Shown: positions 17,301 through 25,714, counted from the first letter of the stretch. The stretch: 33,116 bases of DNA from Tychonema sp. LEGE 07203 (GCF_015207285.1 NZ_JADEXD010000065.1:1-33116); one strand, 5' to 3'. A program made the numbers and translations. The notes: generated from the sequence alone by a model not told the origin.

Positions 17301-17846
17301 GGCGCTGCGAACTCCCAGCGCACAGGCCAAGTGGCGAACTAAAGTATCAAAGAATTCTGCTCCTCCCGGCGCATCAGTACCTGCTAGGATGTGGGCGAGC
17401 AAATCTTCATCTAATTCCGGGGAATCCCTGACAGCGGCTTGGTTGCTAGCCTGCGGGCGAGAGAAATTTTGGGCCATCTCTCCCTCCACGCTCAAACTTG
17501 CGGTTTTGCTGGTGCAAGGCCCGACAACAGGTGAAGAATTTACTGTTGGGCGCTGTTGCTGGGGGAATAATAGAGCGCGGACAATACCTAAAATTTTACG
17601 CAAGAATCTGTCAGCGACCGGCAACAGATTTGAGTTGGGGAAAAGCAAAAAGTTTTTCTGAATTTTCAATTTTGCAGGTAAATCGCCGTTTAATTCTGAC
17701 AACTGTCGCTGCTCTTCGGCGGGCGGCTGACTGGGAGGCCTTCGCTGCAATTTGAGATAAATCGCTCCGGCAAAAGCTAAAGTCGCCGATAATCCTAGAA
17801 GGTATGCAATAATCTCAAAGTAAAAAAATAAATCTCGATCGAACAT
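14304..17846 (-). CDS. GAF/PAS sensor with GGDEF and EAL domains (cyclic-di-GMP turnover)
   Basis: 1180 aa. The order is: an N-terminal membrane helix (about residues 9-30), a linker, a GAF-like domain (about 143-312), three PAS domains (about 319-440, 449-570, 578-700), GGDEF (about 705-925) and EAL (about 940-1176). GGDEF is intact (GGDEF at 788-792), with an inhibitory RxxD site (RAGD, 779-782) exactly five residues before it. EAL is intact too (Glu957, GFEALLRW; DDFGTGYSS later), so both synthase and phosphodiesterase activity are possible and may be switched by the sensors. A Ser/Pro-rich insert of about 45 residues (about 838-885) interrupts GGDEF between the SIGI strand and the RDADAAMY helix. 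The gene stands alone on this strand. The input signal is unknown. Confidence 0.95.
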   Translation of the reverse strand: MFDRDLFFYFEIIAYLLGLSATLAFAGAIYLKLQRRPPSQPPAEEQRQLSELNGDLPAKLKIQKNFLLFPNSNLLPVADRFLRKILGIVRALLFPQQQRPTVNSSPVVGPCTSKTASLSVEGEMAQNFSRPQASNQAAVRDSPELDEDLLAHILAGTDAPGGAEFFDTLVRHLACALGVRSALAAKSIKSIERSDAIPDKLQVLSFWSGGQQQPNFECDTANTPEMLVFQQAMYSCPDGLVEAFPQDRRAVAAGARSFLGALLKNCYGEPLGIICIFDDRPLIETSLTKFRLILRIFAARAAAELERQRLESALSTVEAKYCALVEQMPAVTYISPLNRTAAKLYISPQIETFLGYSVAEWRADPDLWLKLVHPEDRARVLVENATQKFSGSEDIFGDAPLVSEYRAIARNGRVVWFRDRAIAVRDAASKSVILQGAMFDITETKVADSALLESEYRYYTLAKILPVGIFRADAAGDCFYVNERFLEMAGQSAPQALGEGWTQSLHPEDREIVLSKWYGAVKNKLPCKLEYRFCNGDSTIWVFWQAVPEIATSGDVLGFLGTLTDISDRKQAEFALQQAEEKYRSIFENAIEGIFQTTPDGRYLSANPALARIYGYESAAELIANIHNIDRQLYVDPNRRVEFLRAIEKHGCVSEFESQVYRADGTTIWVSENGRAVRDADDNLLYYEGTVEDITLRKIAEEKLVHDALHDTLTGLPNRALFLDRLGHAIELSKRRPEVLFAVLFIDLDRFKVVNDSLGHLVGDCLLVAIAQRLETCLRAGDTVARLGGDEFAILLENIKNTEDAIQIAERVQAELAEPFYLNEYQVFSSASIGIVCSGLPPHSEESSELSNSENLGKVDRPTSLSGFSSESPVPKVPFQMLYDRPEELLRDADAAMYHAKGLGKARHEVFDLSMHTRAVALLQLENDLRRALDSQEFRLYYQPIVSLTSGTISGFEALLRWYHPLRGLVSPGEFILVAEETKLIVPIGWWMMGSACRQIHQWHQNFPANPPLTVSVNLSNEQFKQPDLIDRLRGILDETQLDPRTLKLEITEGVIMDNAESAAATLAQLKSLEIQLYIDDFGTGYSSLSRLHTFPTDALKIDRAFVSRMTEDEGNEAIVQTILILASHLGMDVIAEGIETIEQLNLLRALQCEYGQGYFFSKPLDTIAATLLIESQPEW

Positions 17847-17983
17847 TGATTAATACCGCTCGACAATTATAGTAGTTATCTGAAGCCAATCTATTTATTA
17901 AAAATAACTAAGTATTGTCACGAATGGGTAGCGCGGACAAGGTAGGATCGCAGTGAAGCCGACAAGAGAGTTAATACCACGCT

Positions 17984-18985
17984 ATGAAAGCGATCGTTTT
18001 TGAAACACCCGGAAGCGCGTCTGTGTTGAGACTGCAAGATATCTCCCCCCCTACTATACAAACAGAAACTGAAGTTTTGGTGCGGTTGCGGGCGGCGGGG
18101 ATCAATCCGATCGATACTAAGTTGCGATCGCGCGGCACTTTTTATCCGGAGAAAACTCCTCACGTTTTGGGGTGCGACGGTGCTGGAGTTGTAGAGGCTG
18201 TCGGTGCTGCAGTGCAAAGTTTCCAGGTGGGAGACGAGGTTTTTTTCTGCAACGGCGGTTTGGGCGGGCCCGCTGGTACTTATGCTGAATTTGCCGTTGT
18301 AGATCGACGTTTCCTCGCCATCAAGCCTGCTGCTTTAAGTTTTGCTGAGGCGGCGGCTGCACCGTTAGTTTTAATTACAGCATGGGAATCGCTGTACGAT
18401 CGCGGGCGCTTGCAAGCGGGGCAAAAAGTGTTGATCCAAGCTGGTGCCGGCGGTGTCGGCCACGTCGCTATACAGTTGGCTTCGTTGCAAGGCGCTGAGG
18501 TTTGCACTACTGTTAGTTCCGAAGCCAAAGCCGAATTTTGTCGATCTTTGGGTGCAGATTCAGTTATTTTGTACAAAAATACCGATGTTGTCGATGAGGT
18601 TTTGACTTGGACTCAAGGACAAGGAGTTGACTTGGCTTTCGATACTGTCGGGGGAGAAACTTTTTACCAAACTGTTCCGGCTGTGAAGATTTATGGCGAT
18701 TTAGTAACAATCTTGGAACCAGATCCGGCTTTGGGAAATTTGAAAACAGCGAGGATGCGAAATCTGCGAATTAGTCTGGAATTAATGTTAACTCCGATGC
18801 TGCAAGGTTTGGTGGAGGAACAGGAACAGCAGGCTCGTATTTTGCAGCAGTGCGCTGGTTTGTGCGATCGTAATTTGCTCAAAATTCACGTCAGCAAAAC
18901 TTTTCCGATGGCACAAGCTCAAGCGGCTCACGAACTGTTAGAAACAGGCTCAGTAACAGGTAAAATAGTTTTACTCATTTCCTGA
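17984..18985 (+). CDS. MDR-superfamily NADPH:quinone oxidoreductase-like protein
   Basis: 333 aa with the medium-chain dehydrogenase/reductase plan. The N-terminal GroES-like domain (AGINPIDTKLRSRG, HVLGCDGAGVVEAVG) is followed by a Rossmann domain with the nucleotide motif AGAGGVGHVAIQLA (about residues 154-167). The structural-zinc cysteine cluster is absent, as in zinc-independent quinone oxidoreductases. It probably reduces quinones or enones with NADPH; the substrate is unknown. It is divergent from the GGDEF-EAL gene. The ribosome site is weak (GAGAG, 13 bases upstream). A dispersed repeat and a terminator-like hairpin follow. Confidence 0.92.
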   Translation: MKAIVFETPGSASVLRLQDISPPTIQTETEVLVRLRAAGINPIDTKLRSRGTFYPEKTPHVLGCDGAGVVEAVGAAVQSFQVGDEVFFCNGGLGGPAGTYAEFAVVDRRFLAIKPAALSFAEAAAAPLVLITAWESLYDRGRLQAGQKVLIQAGAGGVGHVAIQLASLQGAEVCTTVSSEAKAEFCRSLGADSVILYKNTDVVDEVLTWTQGQGVDLAFDTVGGETFYQTVPAVKIYGDLVTILEPDPALGNLKTARMRNLRISLELMLTPMLQGLVEEQEQQARILQQCAGLCDRNLLKIHVSKTFPMAQAQAAHELLETGSVTGKIVLLIS

Positions 18986-19010
18986 CATTTGATATCAAAA
19001 TCCGGTTGGA

Positions 19011-19100
19011 TCGGAATGATTTAACCGGCGCTAGAACACAGAGAACACAGAGAGATTAGAGAGAAATGAATACTGGACGATGAAGAGAGGAATTGATATG
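19011..19100 (+). repeat. Dispersed ~90-bp repeat, copy A
   Basis: From TCGGAATGATTTAACCGGCG to AGGAATTGATATGA. A nearly identical copy lies inverted at 24447-24537 and a degenerate one at 21358-21440. It includes a short CAGAGAACACAGAGA repeat. No coding sense is evident, so it behaves like a small mobile or amplified element. Confidence 0.8.
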
Positions 19101-19151
19101 AAATTGTCTTTGATTCCTCTCCAACTCGCTCCCGTCGGGTGCAAGTCTCTG

Positions 19152-19183
19152 TGGCAGTCGTTTCCAACTGCCCAGACTTTTTT
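19152..19183 (+). terminator. Hairpin with T run downstream of the MDR gene
   Basis: The stem GGCAGT/ACTGCC (19152-19171) is followed after six bases by TTTTTT. It is shared by the MDR gene and the convergent argJ end, whose stop codon overlaps the T run. Confidence 0.55.
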
Positions 19184-20423
19184 AAGTGGTATACTCCGCA
19201 TTAATTTTCACGTAGTCGTAACTCAAATCGCATCCCCAAGCTTTGGCAAAACCGCCGCCATTCCCAATGCTAACCTGAATTAAAACCGTGTCTTCCTTCA
19301 AATATTCACCGCCTGCAGCGGCTTTCATATAATTACTCGCAGCGGATTTGTCGAACTCTTTGGGCTGTCCGTTTTCCATCATCAAAAAATCTCCCAATTG
19401 AATCCGCAAATTCTCTTGCTGAAAAGATACGCCAGCGCGCCCGGCAGCAGCAGCAATTCTGCCCCAATTCGGATCGCGTCCGAAAATAGCAGCCTTAACT
19501 AAAGAAGAACCGACTATTGTTTTGGCAATTTTACTGGCAGAAACTTCGTCGGCGGCACCGCTAACTTGCACTTCTACCAAACAAGTTGCACCTTCGCCGT
19601 CGCGGGCGATCGCCTTTGCTAAATTCACGCAAACTTCTGTCAGCATCGCTTCTAATTTTTCAGCCTCCGGGCCCATTTCTGTAATCGCCGGCGTGCGGGA
19701 TTGGCCGTTGGCTAAAGCAATTAGCGAATCGTTGGTACTTGTATCTCCGTCAACTGTAATTTGATTGAAACTTCTGTCAGCCGCCCGACTCACCATTTCT
19801 TGCCATAAATGTGACGACACTGCTGCATCGCAAGTTACAAATGCTAGCATTGTTGCCATGTTCGGGTGAATCATTCCCGAACCTTTGCAAATGCCGCCGA
19901 TTCGCACCGATCGATCGCCAAACATGGTTTCCAGGGCGATCGTTTTCGGCACTAAATCAGTCGTACAAATAGCTTTCGCCGCCGCATCGGAACCAGTTTC
20001 CGATGCTGAGGCAACTAATCGCGGAATTCCGGCCCTCAGCGGCTCCATTTTAATCCGCTGTCCGATCACGCCAGTGGAAGCCAAAAGAATCGATTCAGGA
20101 GGAATATTCAGCGCTTCTCCTAACAATTTGGCACTTTCGAGGGCATCTGCCAAACCTTGTTCGCCAGTAGCAGCATTTGCTTGTCCGGCATTGCACAAAA
20201 TTGCTTTGGCGCTGGGTTTTGCTTGCAAGCGCTGGCGGCAGTAGTCCACGCAAGCGGCCCGGACGGTGGATGTGGTGAAGACTCCTGCGGCGATCGCCTC
20301 TACCTCTGATAAAATTAAGCTTAAATCCGGTAAGCCTGAAGGCTTTAAGCCCGCTGTAATTCCCGATGCTCGATATCCTTTGGGCGCTGTAACTCCGCCG
20401 TCAATTACTTTCCAGTCCGACAT
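19182..20423 (-). CDS. argJ: Bifunctional ornithine acetyltransferase / N-acetylglutamate synthase
   Basis: ArgJ recycles the acetyl group from N-acetylornithine to glutamate in arginine synthesis. The 413-aa protein has the self-cleavage site in HPNMATMLAF: cleavage between Ala190 and Thr191 exposes the nucleophile Thr191. The oxyanion-hole Thr-Gly is visible in LLASTGVIGQ, and late motifs include GRDPNWGRIAAAAGRAGV. The ATG has a strong ribosome site (GGGAGG, about 6 bases upstream). Whether it acts on acetyl-CoA too (bifunctional) or only recycles cannot be told from sequence. The assignment is secure. Confidence 0.97.
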   Translation of the reverse strand: MSDWKVIDGGVTAPKGYRASGITAGLKPSGLPDLSLILSEVEAIAAGVFTTSTVRAACVDYCRQRLQAKPSAKAILCNAGQANAATGEQGLADALESAKLLGEALNIPPESILLASTGVIGQRIKMEPLRAGIPRLVASASETGSDAAAKAICTTDLVPKTIALETMFGDRSVRIGGICKGSGMIHPNMATMLAFVTCDAAVSSHLWQEMVSRAADRSFNQITVDGDTSTNDSLIALANGQSRTPAITEMGPEAEKLEAMLTEVCVNLAKAIARDGEGATCLVEVQVSGAADEVSASKIAKTIVGSSLVKAAIFGRDPNWGRIAAAAGRAGVSFQQENLRIQLGDFLMMENGQPKEFDKSAASNYMKAAAGGEYLKEDTVLIQVSIGNGGGFAKAWGCDLSYDYVKINAEYTT

Positions 20424-20753
20424 TATGACCTCCCTAGTCGCCTTCCATCTGCTGACAAGGGATTATATCATTTTAGATTTTAGATTTTAGATTTTAGATT
20501 GGAGATTGGAGATTGGAGATTGTCAGGGTGTCTTGTTTTTAGTTTTCTGGTTCTCCGGCTGTGCGTGGAAATTCTGTTAAGCAAGGCTCAACCCGACTTT
20601 TTGTATTTAACCAACCCAACAAAATTAATCGCGACTTCCTCTATCGATTATCTATATCAAGAAGAAGTCGCGACGGTTTTGTAACTGTCATGATTAATTT
20701 TTAGCGGGCCTACAACAAACTCGATTCAACTGTCTCGCGGCTGAAAAAACGAG
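20424..20753. other. Non-coding gap with heptamer repeats and a 10-bp inverted repeat
   Basis: About 20471-20522 holds seven-base repeats, TTTTAGA (x4) then TTGGAGA (x3-4). Further on, TCGCGACTTC (20629-20638) and GAAGTCGCGA (20664-20673) form a perfect 10-bp inverted repeat that could be a hairpin or operator. Nothing else is supported here. Confidence 0.65.
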
Positions 20754-20894
20754 TTATTTGCGATCGGCACTCGCTTCTCTACCAGCATCTAAACCAATTT
20801 CAGCAGCCGCTCGGCTCAGCATGGATTCCTGACGGTTTTTGATGAGGTGTTGCTTGTGCGTCATCAGGCTGCGGGCTTTTTCTAGAGCAGACAT
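20754..20894 (-). CDS. Small protein of 46 aa, paralogue of its neighbour
   Basis: A short gene (MSALEKARSLMTHKQHLIKN...) with a ribosome site GGAG 9 bases before the ATG. It aligns without gaps to residues 1-36 of the gene at 20955-21149. Shared residues are ARSLM, H at 15 (HKQH / HHHM region), KNRQ (19-22), SML (24-26), R28, A30, E32 and G34. It lacks the second gene's C-terminal 25 residues and instead ends DAGREASADRK. Both genes are on the minus strand, 60 bp apart, and may be co-transcribed. Helical and basic, with no membrane segment. I do not recognise the family; a soluble regulatory or binding peptide is possible. Confidence 0.75.
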   Translation of the reverse strand: MSALEKARSLMTHKQHLIKNRQESMLSRAAAEIGLDAGREASADRK

Positions 20895-20954
20895 AACTGG
20901 TTTCTCCAAATGTAGGTAATAGGTTTGCGGGCCGTTGGGGAATTTGAGCTGACC

Positions 20955-21149
20955 TCAGCTCATGGTGGCGTTGCTGCGATCGTAGCTGGCTCGAAGGCTT
21001 GGCTGTGCTTTGCCTTGAATGTGGCCCCAGTATTTGGTATCTTCCATCCCGACTTCGCTAGCGGTGCGGTTGAGCATGGATTGCTGCCGGTTCTTGACCA
21101 TGTGGTGGTGGCGCATCATCAGAGAGCGGGCTTGATTTTCGGTAGACAT
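20955..21149 (-). CDS. Small protein of 64 aa, paralogue of its neighbour
   Basis: Begins MSTENQARSLMMRHHHMVKN and ends SLRASYDRSNATMS. The start is chosen from an excellent ribosome site (GGAGG, 8 bases upstream); a longer in-frame extension to 21257 has none. The first 36 residues match the 46-aa neighbour, including ARSLM, KNRQ, SML and a following R-x-A-x-E. The central RHHH cluster could bind metal or nucleic acid, but this is only a suggestion. The C-terminal part (KYWGHIQGKAQPSLRASYD) is unique to this copy. The family is not recognised. The strong ribosome site and the paralogy make a real gene likely. Confidence 0.8.
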   Translation of the reverse strand: MSTENQARSLMMRHHHMVKNRQQSMLNRTASEVGMEDTKYWGHIQGKAQPSLRASYDRSNATMS

Positions 21150-21757
21150 ATCCGGTTCCTCCGTATTTTTTGATTTAATTTTGAGCTGTTTTTTTCTGTG
21201 TTTTATCACTATAACAGATAATTCTGTATCTAATGCTACCGAATTAAAACCTTTCACAAAACTTTACAATTGACGGCCGAGAGTGCAGAAAGTGCGATCG
21301 GGCTTTGGGCGATCGATCGAGAGTGCAGGCTCATATCGTTGACCGTTGCATCGTCAGGTGATTTAACCTGATTAGGGCGCAGAGAACACAGAGTAAGACA
21401 AAAGAGAGAGATGAATACAGAACGATGAAGCGCGGATTCGATCTGACTCGATTTTGTAATTCCGATGCTACGGGATTTGATGTCAAGCAGCAATTGGCAG
21501 TTTTTGCCAACATTTGCCATATTTGAACCCAGGCTTGATGCCCGATCGATCTTGGCGAGCCGATCAAACCAAACTCTAGAATATTGCTAGATCGGTTTGC
21601 TTGTAGATAGCTCCGCAACGAAGTGAGTATGTCAAACTGTAAAGAGTAAAATCAATCACTCAAAGTCTGGTGAAAAGTAACCAGGACTTAAGCCAGTAAT
21701 GGCTCAAAGCATTGAGAATTCCTAATCTTACCGAAAATTTGGCACTGAGAACAGAAA
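21150..21757. other. 608-bp intergenic region with a degenerate dispersed repeat
   Basis: 21358-21440 is a diverged copy (C) of the 19011 repeat (ATTTAACC, GCAGAGAACACAGAG, GAGAGATGAATAC, ACGATGAAG). Elsewhere there are CGATCGATCG runs and no convincing gene; frames here lack ribosome sites. The 5' parts of the small-protein gene and of the Get3d-like gene diverge from here. Confidence 0.55.
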
Positions 21758-22852
21758 ATGGCTTTGATTTTGACATTTTTGGGCAAAGGCGGCACTGGCC
21801 GCAGTACGATCGCGATCGCAACTGCTAAAAAATACGCGGCTCAAGGCAAGCGAGTTCTGCTGCTCGGCCAAGATCCCGGCCCTGCATTGGGTATTCTGCT
21901 AGGATTTCCCCTGACTGTCGAGCCCGTGGAAATCGCCCCCAACCTCAAAGCAGTTCAGGTGCAAAGCGCGCCGCTGCTAGAACGCAGGTGGGACGAAGTT
22001 AAAAAACTCGAAGCTCAATACGTCCGCACACCGTTTTTCAAACAGATTTACGGGCAAGAATTGGGGGTGTTACCGGGAATGGACAGCGCCCTGGCGTTGA
22101 ACGAACTTCGTCAATACGACGACAGCAAACAATACGATGTCATTGTTTATGACGGAAGCGGCGGCATGGATACGCTGCGGATGCTGGGAATGCCGGAAAT
22201 TTTGAGCTGGTACATCCGCCGCTTCCGCCAAGCTTTGGTGGATTCGGATTTGGGCAAAGCTTTGTCGCCTTTTATTCAACCGGTTGTCAGTACCGTGTTG
22301 ACGGTGGATATATCGGGAGACAATGCTTTTCAATCGACTAAGCAAGTGGATAATCTGTTGGACAAGGGTAAGGAAGCGCTGGCAGATCCGAACCGCACGG
22401 CGGCTTTTTTGGTGACGGCTGGGGATGCAAGTGCGATCGCCACAGCCCGCTATCTTTGGGGAAGTTCTCAACAAGTTGGTTTGACTGTCGGCGGTGTAAT
22501 TGTCAATCAAGCAGCGGTTACAGAAGCGATTGCTGCTGCTTTCGATCCTTTGACGGCTGTTTCGGTGCCGGCACACAGCGACAGTAACTGGCAGCCCTTA
22601 ATTGATGCTTTGCCAGATTTTTCTGAGGTCAAAAATGCTCCTAAACCGATTAACATAAACACTGCACAGCGTCAAGTTAGTTTGTTTTTGCCTGGGTTTG
22701 ACAAGAAAGAAATTAAATTGATTCAATCCGGGCCGGAAGTGACGATCGAAGCGGGCGATCAGCGGCGCAATATTTTGCTACCTCCGGCGCTGACTGGCAA
22801 GTCTGTTACTGGTGCTAAATTCCAAAACGGTTACTTGATTGTTTCTTTTTAA
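21758..22852 (+). CDS. get3d: Get3d-like ArsA/TRC40-family ATPase with C-terminal alpha-crystallin-like domain
   Basis: A 364-aa SIMIBI ATPase. The deviant P-loop reads LGKGGTGRSTIA, with the signature Lys10 present but Arg15 where the canonical Walker lysine sits. Later motifs include GQDPGPALG (A-loop-like), IVYDGSGG (Walker B-like, about residues 129-136) and VIVNQAA. Residues about 306-364 (VSLFLPGFDKKEIKLIQSG ... NGYLIVSF) look like an alpha-crystallin/HSP20-type domain. That fusion matches Get3d, a Get3 paralogue described in photosynthetic organisms, including a Nostoc structure. The role is probably client binding or targeting rather than arsenite transport. There is no CxxC. A terminator-like hairpin follows. 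Confidence 0.88.
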   Translation: MALILTFLGKGGTGRSTIAIATAKKYAAQGKRVLLLGQDPGPALGILLGFPLTVEPVEIAPNLKAVQVQSAPLLERRWDEVKKLEAQYVRTPFFKQIYGQELGVLPGMDSALALNELRQYDDSKQYDVIVYDGSGGMDTLRMLGMPEILSWYIRRFRQALVDSDLGKALSPFIQPVVSTVLTVDISGDNAFQSTKQVDNLLDKGKEALADPNRTAAFLVTAGDASAIATARYLWGSSQQVGLTVGGVIVNQAAVTEAIAAAFDPLTAVSVPAHSDSNWQPLIDALPDFSEVKNAPKPININTAQRQVSLFLPGFDKKEIKLIQSGPEVTIEAGDQRRNILLPPALTGKSVTGAKFQNGYLIVSF

Positions 22853-22886
22853 TAGTTAAGTTGTAGGGGATTTATGGTGCAGTTTG

Positions 22887-22918
22887 GGAACGGGCCGAAG
22901 AGCCCGTTCCACATTTTT
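22887..22918 (+). terminator. Hairpin terminator after the Get3d-like gene
   Basis: GGAACGGGC-CGAAGA-GCCCGTTCC, a perfect 9-bp stem, followed by ACATTTTTA. It also resembles a repeat type (GGAACGGGC...) common between cyanobacterial genes. Confidence 0.65.
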
Positions 22919-23065
22919 ATTGAAGGATTTTTCATAGCGACGCACCCTACAACTACTAAAGTCCTTACTACAAACACTGAAAAATATCAAGAAATTTTGG
23001 AAATGCGATCGCCCGCAGTTCGTCTACAATAAAATAAACTTATGAGCAAATTAGGGGAAACAGCA

Positions 23066-23785
23066 ATGGTTACACAACTGCAATCTCCCGACAAATCAAA
23101 AATCATCTACCCTGACGACAACGGCGAACCAATGTCAGACAATACCGAGCAATTTAGATTAATCGTCTGGATTAAAGAAAACTTAGAATTGTTATTTGCT
23201 AGCGTTGCCAATGTTTTCGTAGCCGGAAACTTGCTGTGGTATCCCGTGGAAGGAAATAACAAAATTTCTCAAGCACCGGATGCAATGATCGTTTTCGGCA
23301 GACCAAAAGGTTATCGAGGTTCTTACCAACAGTGGCTGGAAGATAATATTGTACCGCAAGTGGTGTTTGAAATTTTGTCGCCGGGAAATCGCCTCACTCC
23401 GATGATTCAAAAATTCAAATTTTACGAACGCTACGGTGTGGAAGAATATTATTTGTATGACCCGCAAAATTTAGAGTTGACGGGATGGCTGCGGGTTGAG
23501 GAAGAGTTAGAGGCGATCGAACAAATGGACGGTTGGACAAGTCCCAGACTGGGGGTACGGTTTGGATTGTCTGAGGAATCTGGACTCCAAATGTTCGGGC
23601 CGTCGGGAGAACCGTTTGTGAGTTTTGTGGAACTCGCTCAATTGCGGCAGCAGGCGGAAGCACGAGCTCAGGAAGCGGAATCACGGATTCAGGAAGCAGA
23701 AGCTTTGCTGGAACAAGAACGATCGCGATCGCAAGCTTTAGAATCAAGACTCCGAGAAATGGGAATCGACCCCAATCAATTGTAA
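23066..23785 (+). CDS. Uma2-family (DUF820) PD-(D/E)XK nuclease-like protein
   Basis: 239 aa (247 if read from an ATG at 23042). Uma2 proteins are abundant in cyanobacteria and have a restriction-endonuclease-like fold; their role is unclear. Visible signatures are the start MVTQLQSPDKSKIIYPDDNG, the core Asp in APDAMIVFG, and the Glu strand PQVVFEILSPGN followed by KFKFYERYGVEEYYLYDP. The C-terminus is an Ala/Glu/Arg coiled coil (about the last 45 residues) ending GIDPNQL, often seen in this family. The start at 23066 was preferred because of AGGGGA about 8 bases upstream; the upstream ATG has none. It stands alone. Confidence 0.88.
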   Translation: MVTQLQSPDKSKIIYPDDNGEPMSDNTEQFRLIVWIKENLELLFASVANVFVAGNLLWYPVEGNNKISQAPDAMIVFGRPKGYRGSYQQWLEDNIVPQVVFEILSPGNRLTPMIQKFKFYERYGVEEYYLYDPQNLELTGWLRVEEELEAIEQMDGWTSPRLGVRFGLSEESGLQMFGPSGEPFVSFVELAQLRQQAEARAQEAESRIQEAEALLEQERSRSQALESRLREMGIDPNQL

Positions 23786-23894
23786 TAGGAAAAAGAAAGC
23801 ACTCTCAGAGATTTTGACACGGATACACGAATTAATTATTGAGTTCCCTAATATCATGTCTCGTGGATTCCCGATCGTATAATTTGCGATGTCC

Positions 23895-23955
23895 TAGGGG
23901 CGGGTTTATATAGATTGCTGGTCATCGTTATATATTGTTGGTGAACCCGCCCCTA
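23895..23955. repeat. Inverted repeat with 12-bp GC-rich arms
   Basis: TAGGGGCGGGTT (23895-23906) and AACCCGCCCCTA (23944-23955), with a 37-base AT-rich loop. It sits between the Uma2 gene and the CHAT pseudogene and resembles a small palindromic repeat element. Confidence 0.7.
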
Positions 23956-24446
23956 CGAACCAAATGTACATTCAACGGCAAAATCTGCTACAATCTCCAA
24001 CAATACATCACCCACCCAGCCAATGCTCGGACAAATTTGGCAACGCATCCTCAACCTGTGGCGGCTTCTTCAGCGACATTTCCGCAAAGGAGCACCCCCA
24101 CCGCCAAAGCCAACTCCGATTCGCACTTTTGGGGAATACGAACAGAAATTCATGGCACTCTTAGAGGGTGTTGGAGAAGGCTGGAGTCGGGGCACAATTC
24201 AAGGCTTTTTAATCGGTAGCAACATCAAAGATGCTGAGTGGGAAAACTGGCTGCAAGAATTTGGAGAAAGGTTGCTGGTATCGCCGGAAACGCATTTAGA
24301 ATTGGGTGGGCGGATGTCGCGTCTGGGTGAGATGAATTGCGGGAGAATTAGTGAGGTTGCTGGGAAGATTGGTAGGCAATTGTTGGCTGGGGAGAGTTTG
24401 AAGCGGAAGGATGGGGATGGTTCATTGGTTGTAAATGAAGAGATTG

Positions 24447-24537
24447 TCATATCAATTCCTATCTTCATCGTCCAGTATTCATTTCTCTGGGTTCTCTCTG
24501 TGTTCTCTGTGTTCTAGCGCCGGTTAAATCATTCCGA
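24447..24537 (-). repeat. Dispersed ~90-bp repeat, copy B, inserted in the CHAT pseudogene
   Basis: The reverse complement of copy A at 19011-19100, nearly identical, with matching ends (TCATATCAATTCCT and TTAAATCATTCCGA on the plus strand). It interrupts the CHAT gene and supplies false codons ending the first fragment at 24517. Confidence 0.85.
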
Positions 24538-25454
24538 ATTGAAGCTATTCAAAACTGGGATGAAGGCTTACAGAAATATCTCCCCAGCAACCGCGACTAT
24601 CCTCTCGCTTGCGGCAATTTGCACCAGGCAAAAGGCGAGGCACACTACCAACACGCCAAACAAACATTCACTTATTTTGAATCATTCCACAAAGCCAAAG
24701 CCAGCTACGAACCAGCCCGCAAATTCAAGAATTCGCCCCTCATCCCCGAAACTTATTTAGAAGTAAAGCAAGGCTTAATTACCCTCTGTCGCAGCTTGGG
24801 AGATGCCAAAACCAGCGAGTACCTTAACGAAGCTACCACCCTCTTAGAAACCTTACTTTTAGACAATCAAACTCACCCCGAAATCAAACAGCGACTCCAG
24901 CGAAAATTTGCCCGACTTTACCAACTAGAAGTCGATACCCTTGTCGAGTCTGGCGACAAGATAAATGCCCTAGAAAAAGCCGAAGCCAGGAAAAACTTTT
25001 GCCTGCAATGGATGCGTCCAATTTCGCTAAACCGCACCGATAGCCCGACTTATCCCCTAATCCGAGACTTACAAACAACAGGGAAACCGCGATAATTTAC
25101 TGGCATCTGAACCCTGTTTCCCTGACAGCTTTTATCATAGCCCCATCCAAGTTTGAAACAATCGCCATACCTCTCACCGATATATTCGCAAAACGTCACA
25201 GTCAGAGTTTAGAAAAATGGCTATAAAACTGGAAAACCAACTATCAAAACTACTGCGAAACTACCAGCAAACAGCAAAGCAAAGAATCCCATCCCTGGCG
25301 CGAATCAATGACAGCGCAATTGCCACAACTCGCCGACATCCTGAAAATTCCCGAAATTTGCACGCACCTCACCAATATCCAACACCCCATCTTAATTCCC
25401 CACCGCGACTTGCACCTGTTGCCCCTAGATTCCCTGTTTTTGCCTCCCTTCCCA

Positions 25455-25527
25455 CTGGAGGGGGTAGGCATTCTTGGCACTACCCCTACAAAACCCTGGT
25501 AGGGGCAATCCCCCCGTGGTTGTCCCC
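25455..25527. repeat. G/C-run repeat inserted in the CHAT domain
   Basis: Contains GGAGGGGGTAGGC, TACCCCTACA and GTAGGGGCAATCCCC...GTCCCC, mutually complementary runs that can fold. It interrupts the codons after the CHAT motif PHRDLHLLPLDSLF. Confidence 0.6.
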
Positions 25528-25714
25528 AAAATCCGCACAATTACCCGCATCCCCAGAGATCAAATTGCCATTCAACAGCAACAGCAAAACCCACGGAAAT
25601 TGCACCCAATTCAATGCTAATGGTAGAGAACTCCCAGGGCAAAAGCACCTTAAAATTTACCCAAATTGAAGCAGCAGCCATCAGTCAAATCAGCCAAAAT
25701 ATACGAATTCTACA

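Noticed and set aside
17056..17661. Long plus-strand frame inside the GGDEF-EAL gene
   Set aside because: It runs opposite to a clear GAF/PAS coding sequence and encodes no recognisable motif; a shadow frame.
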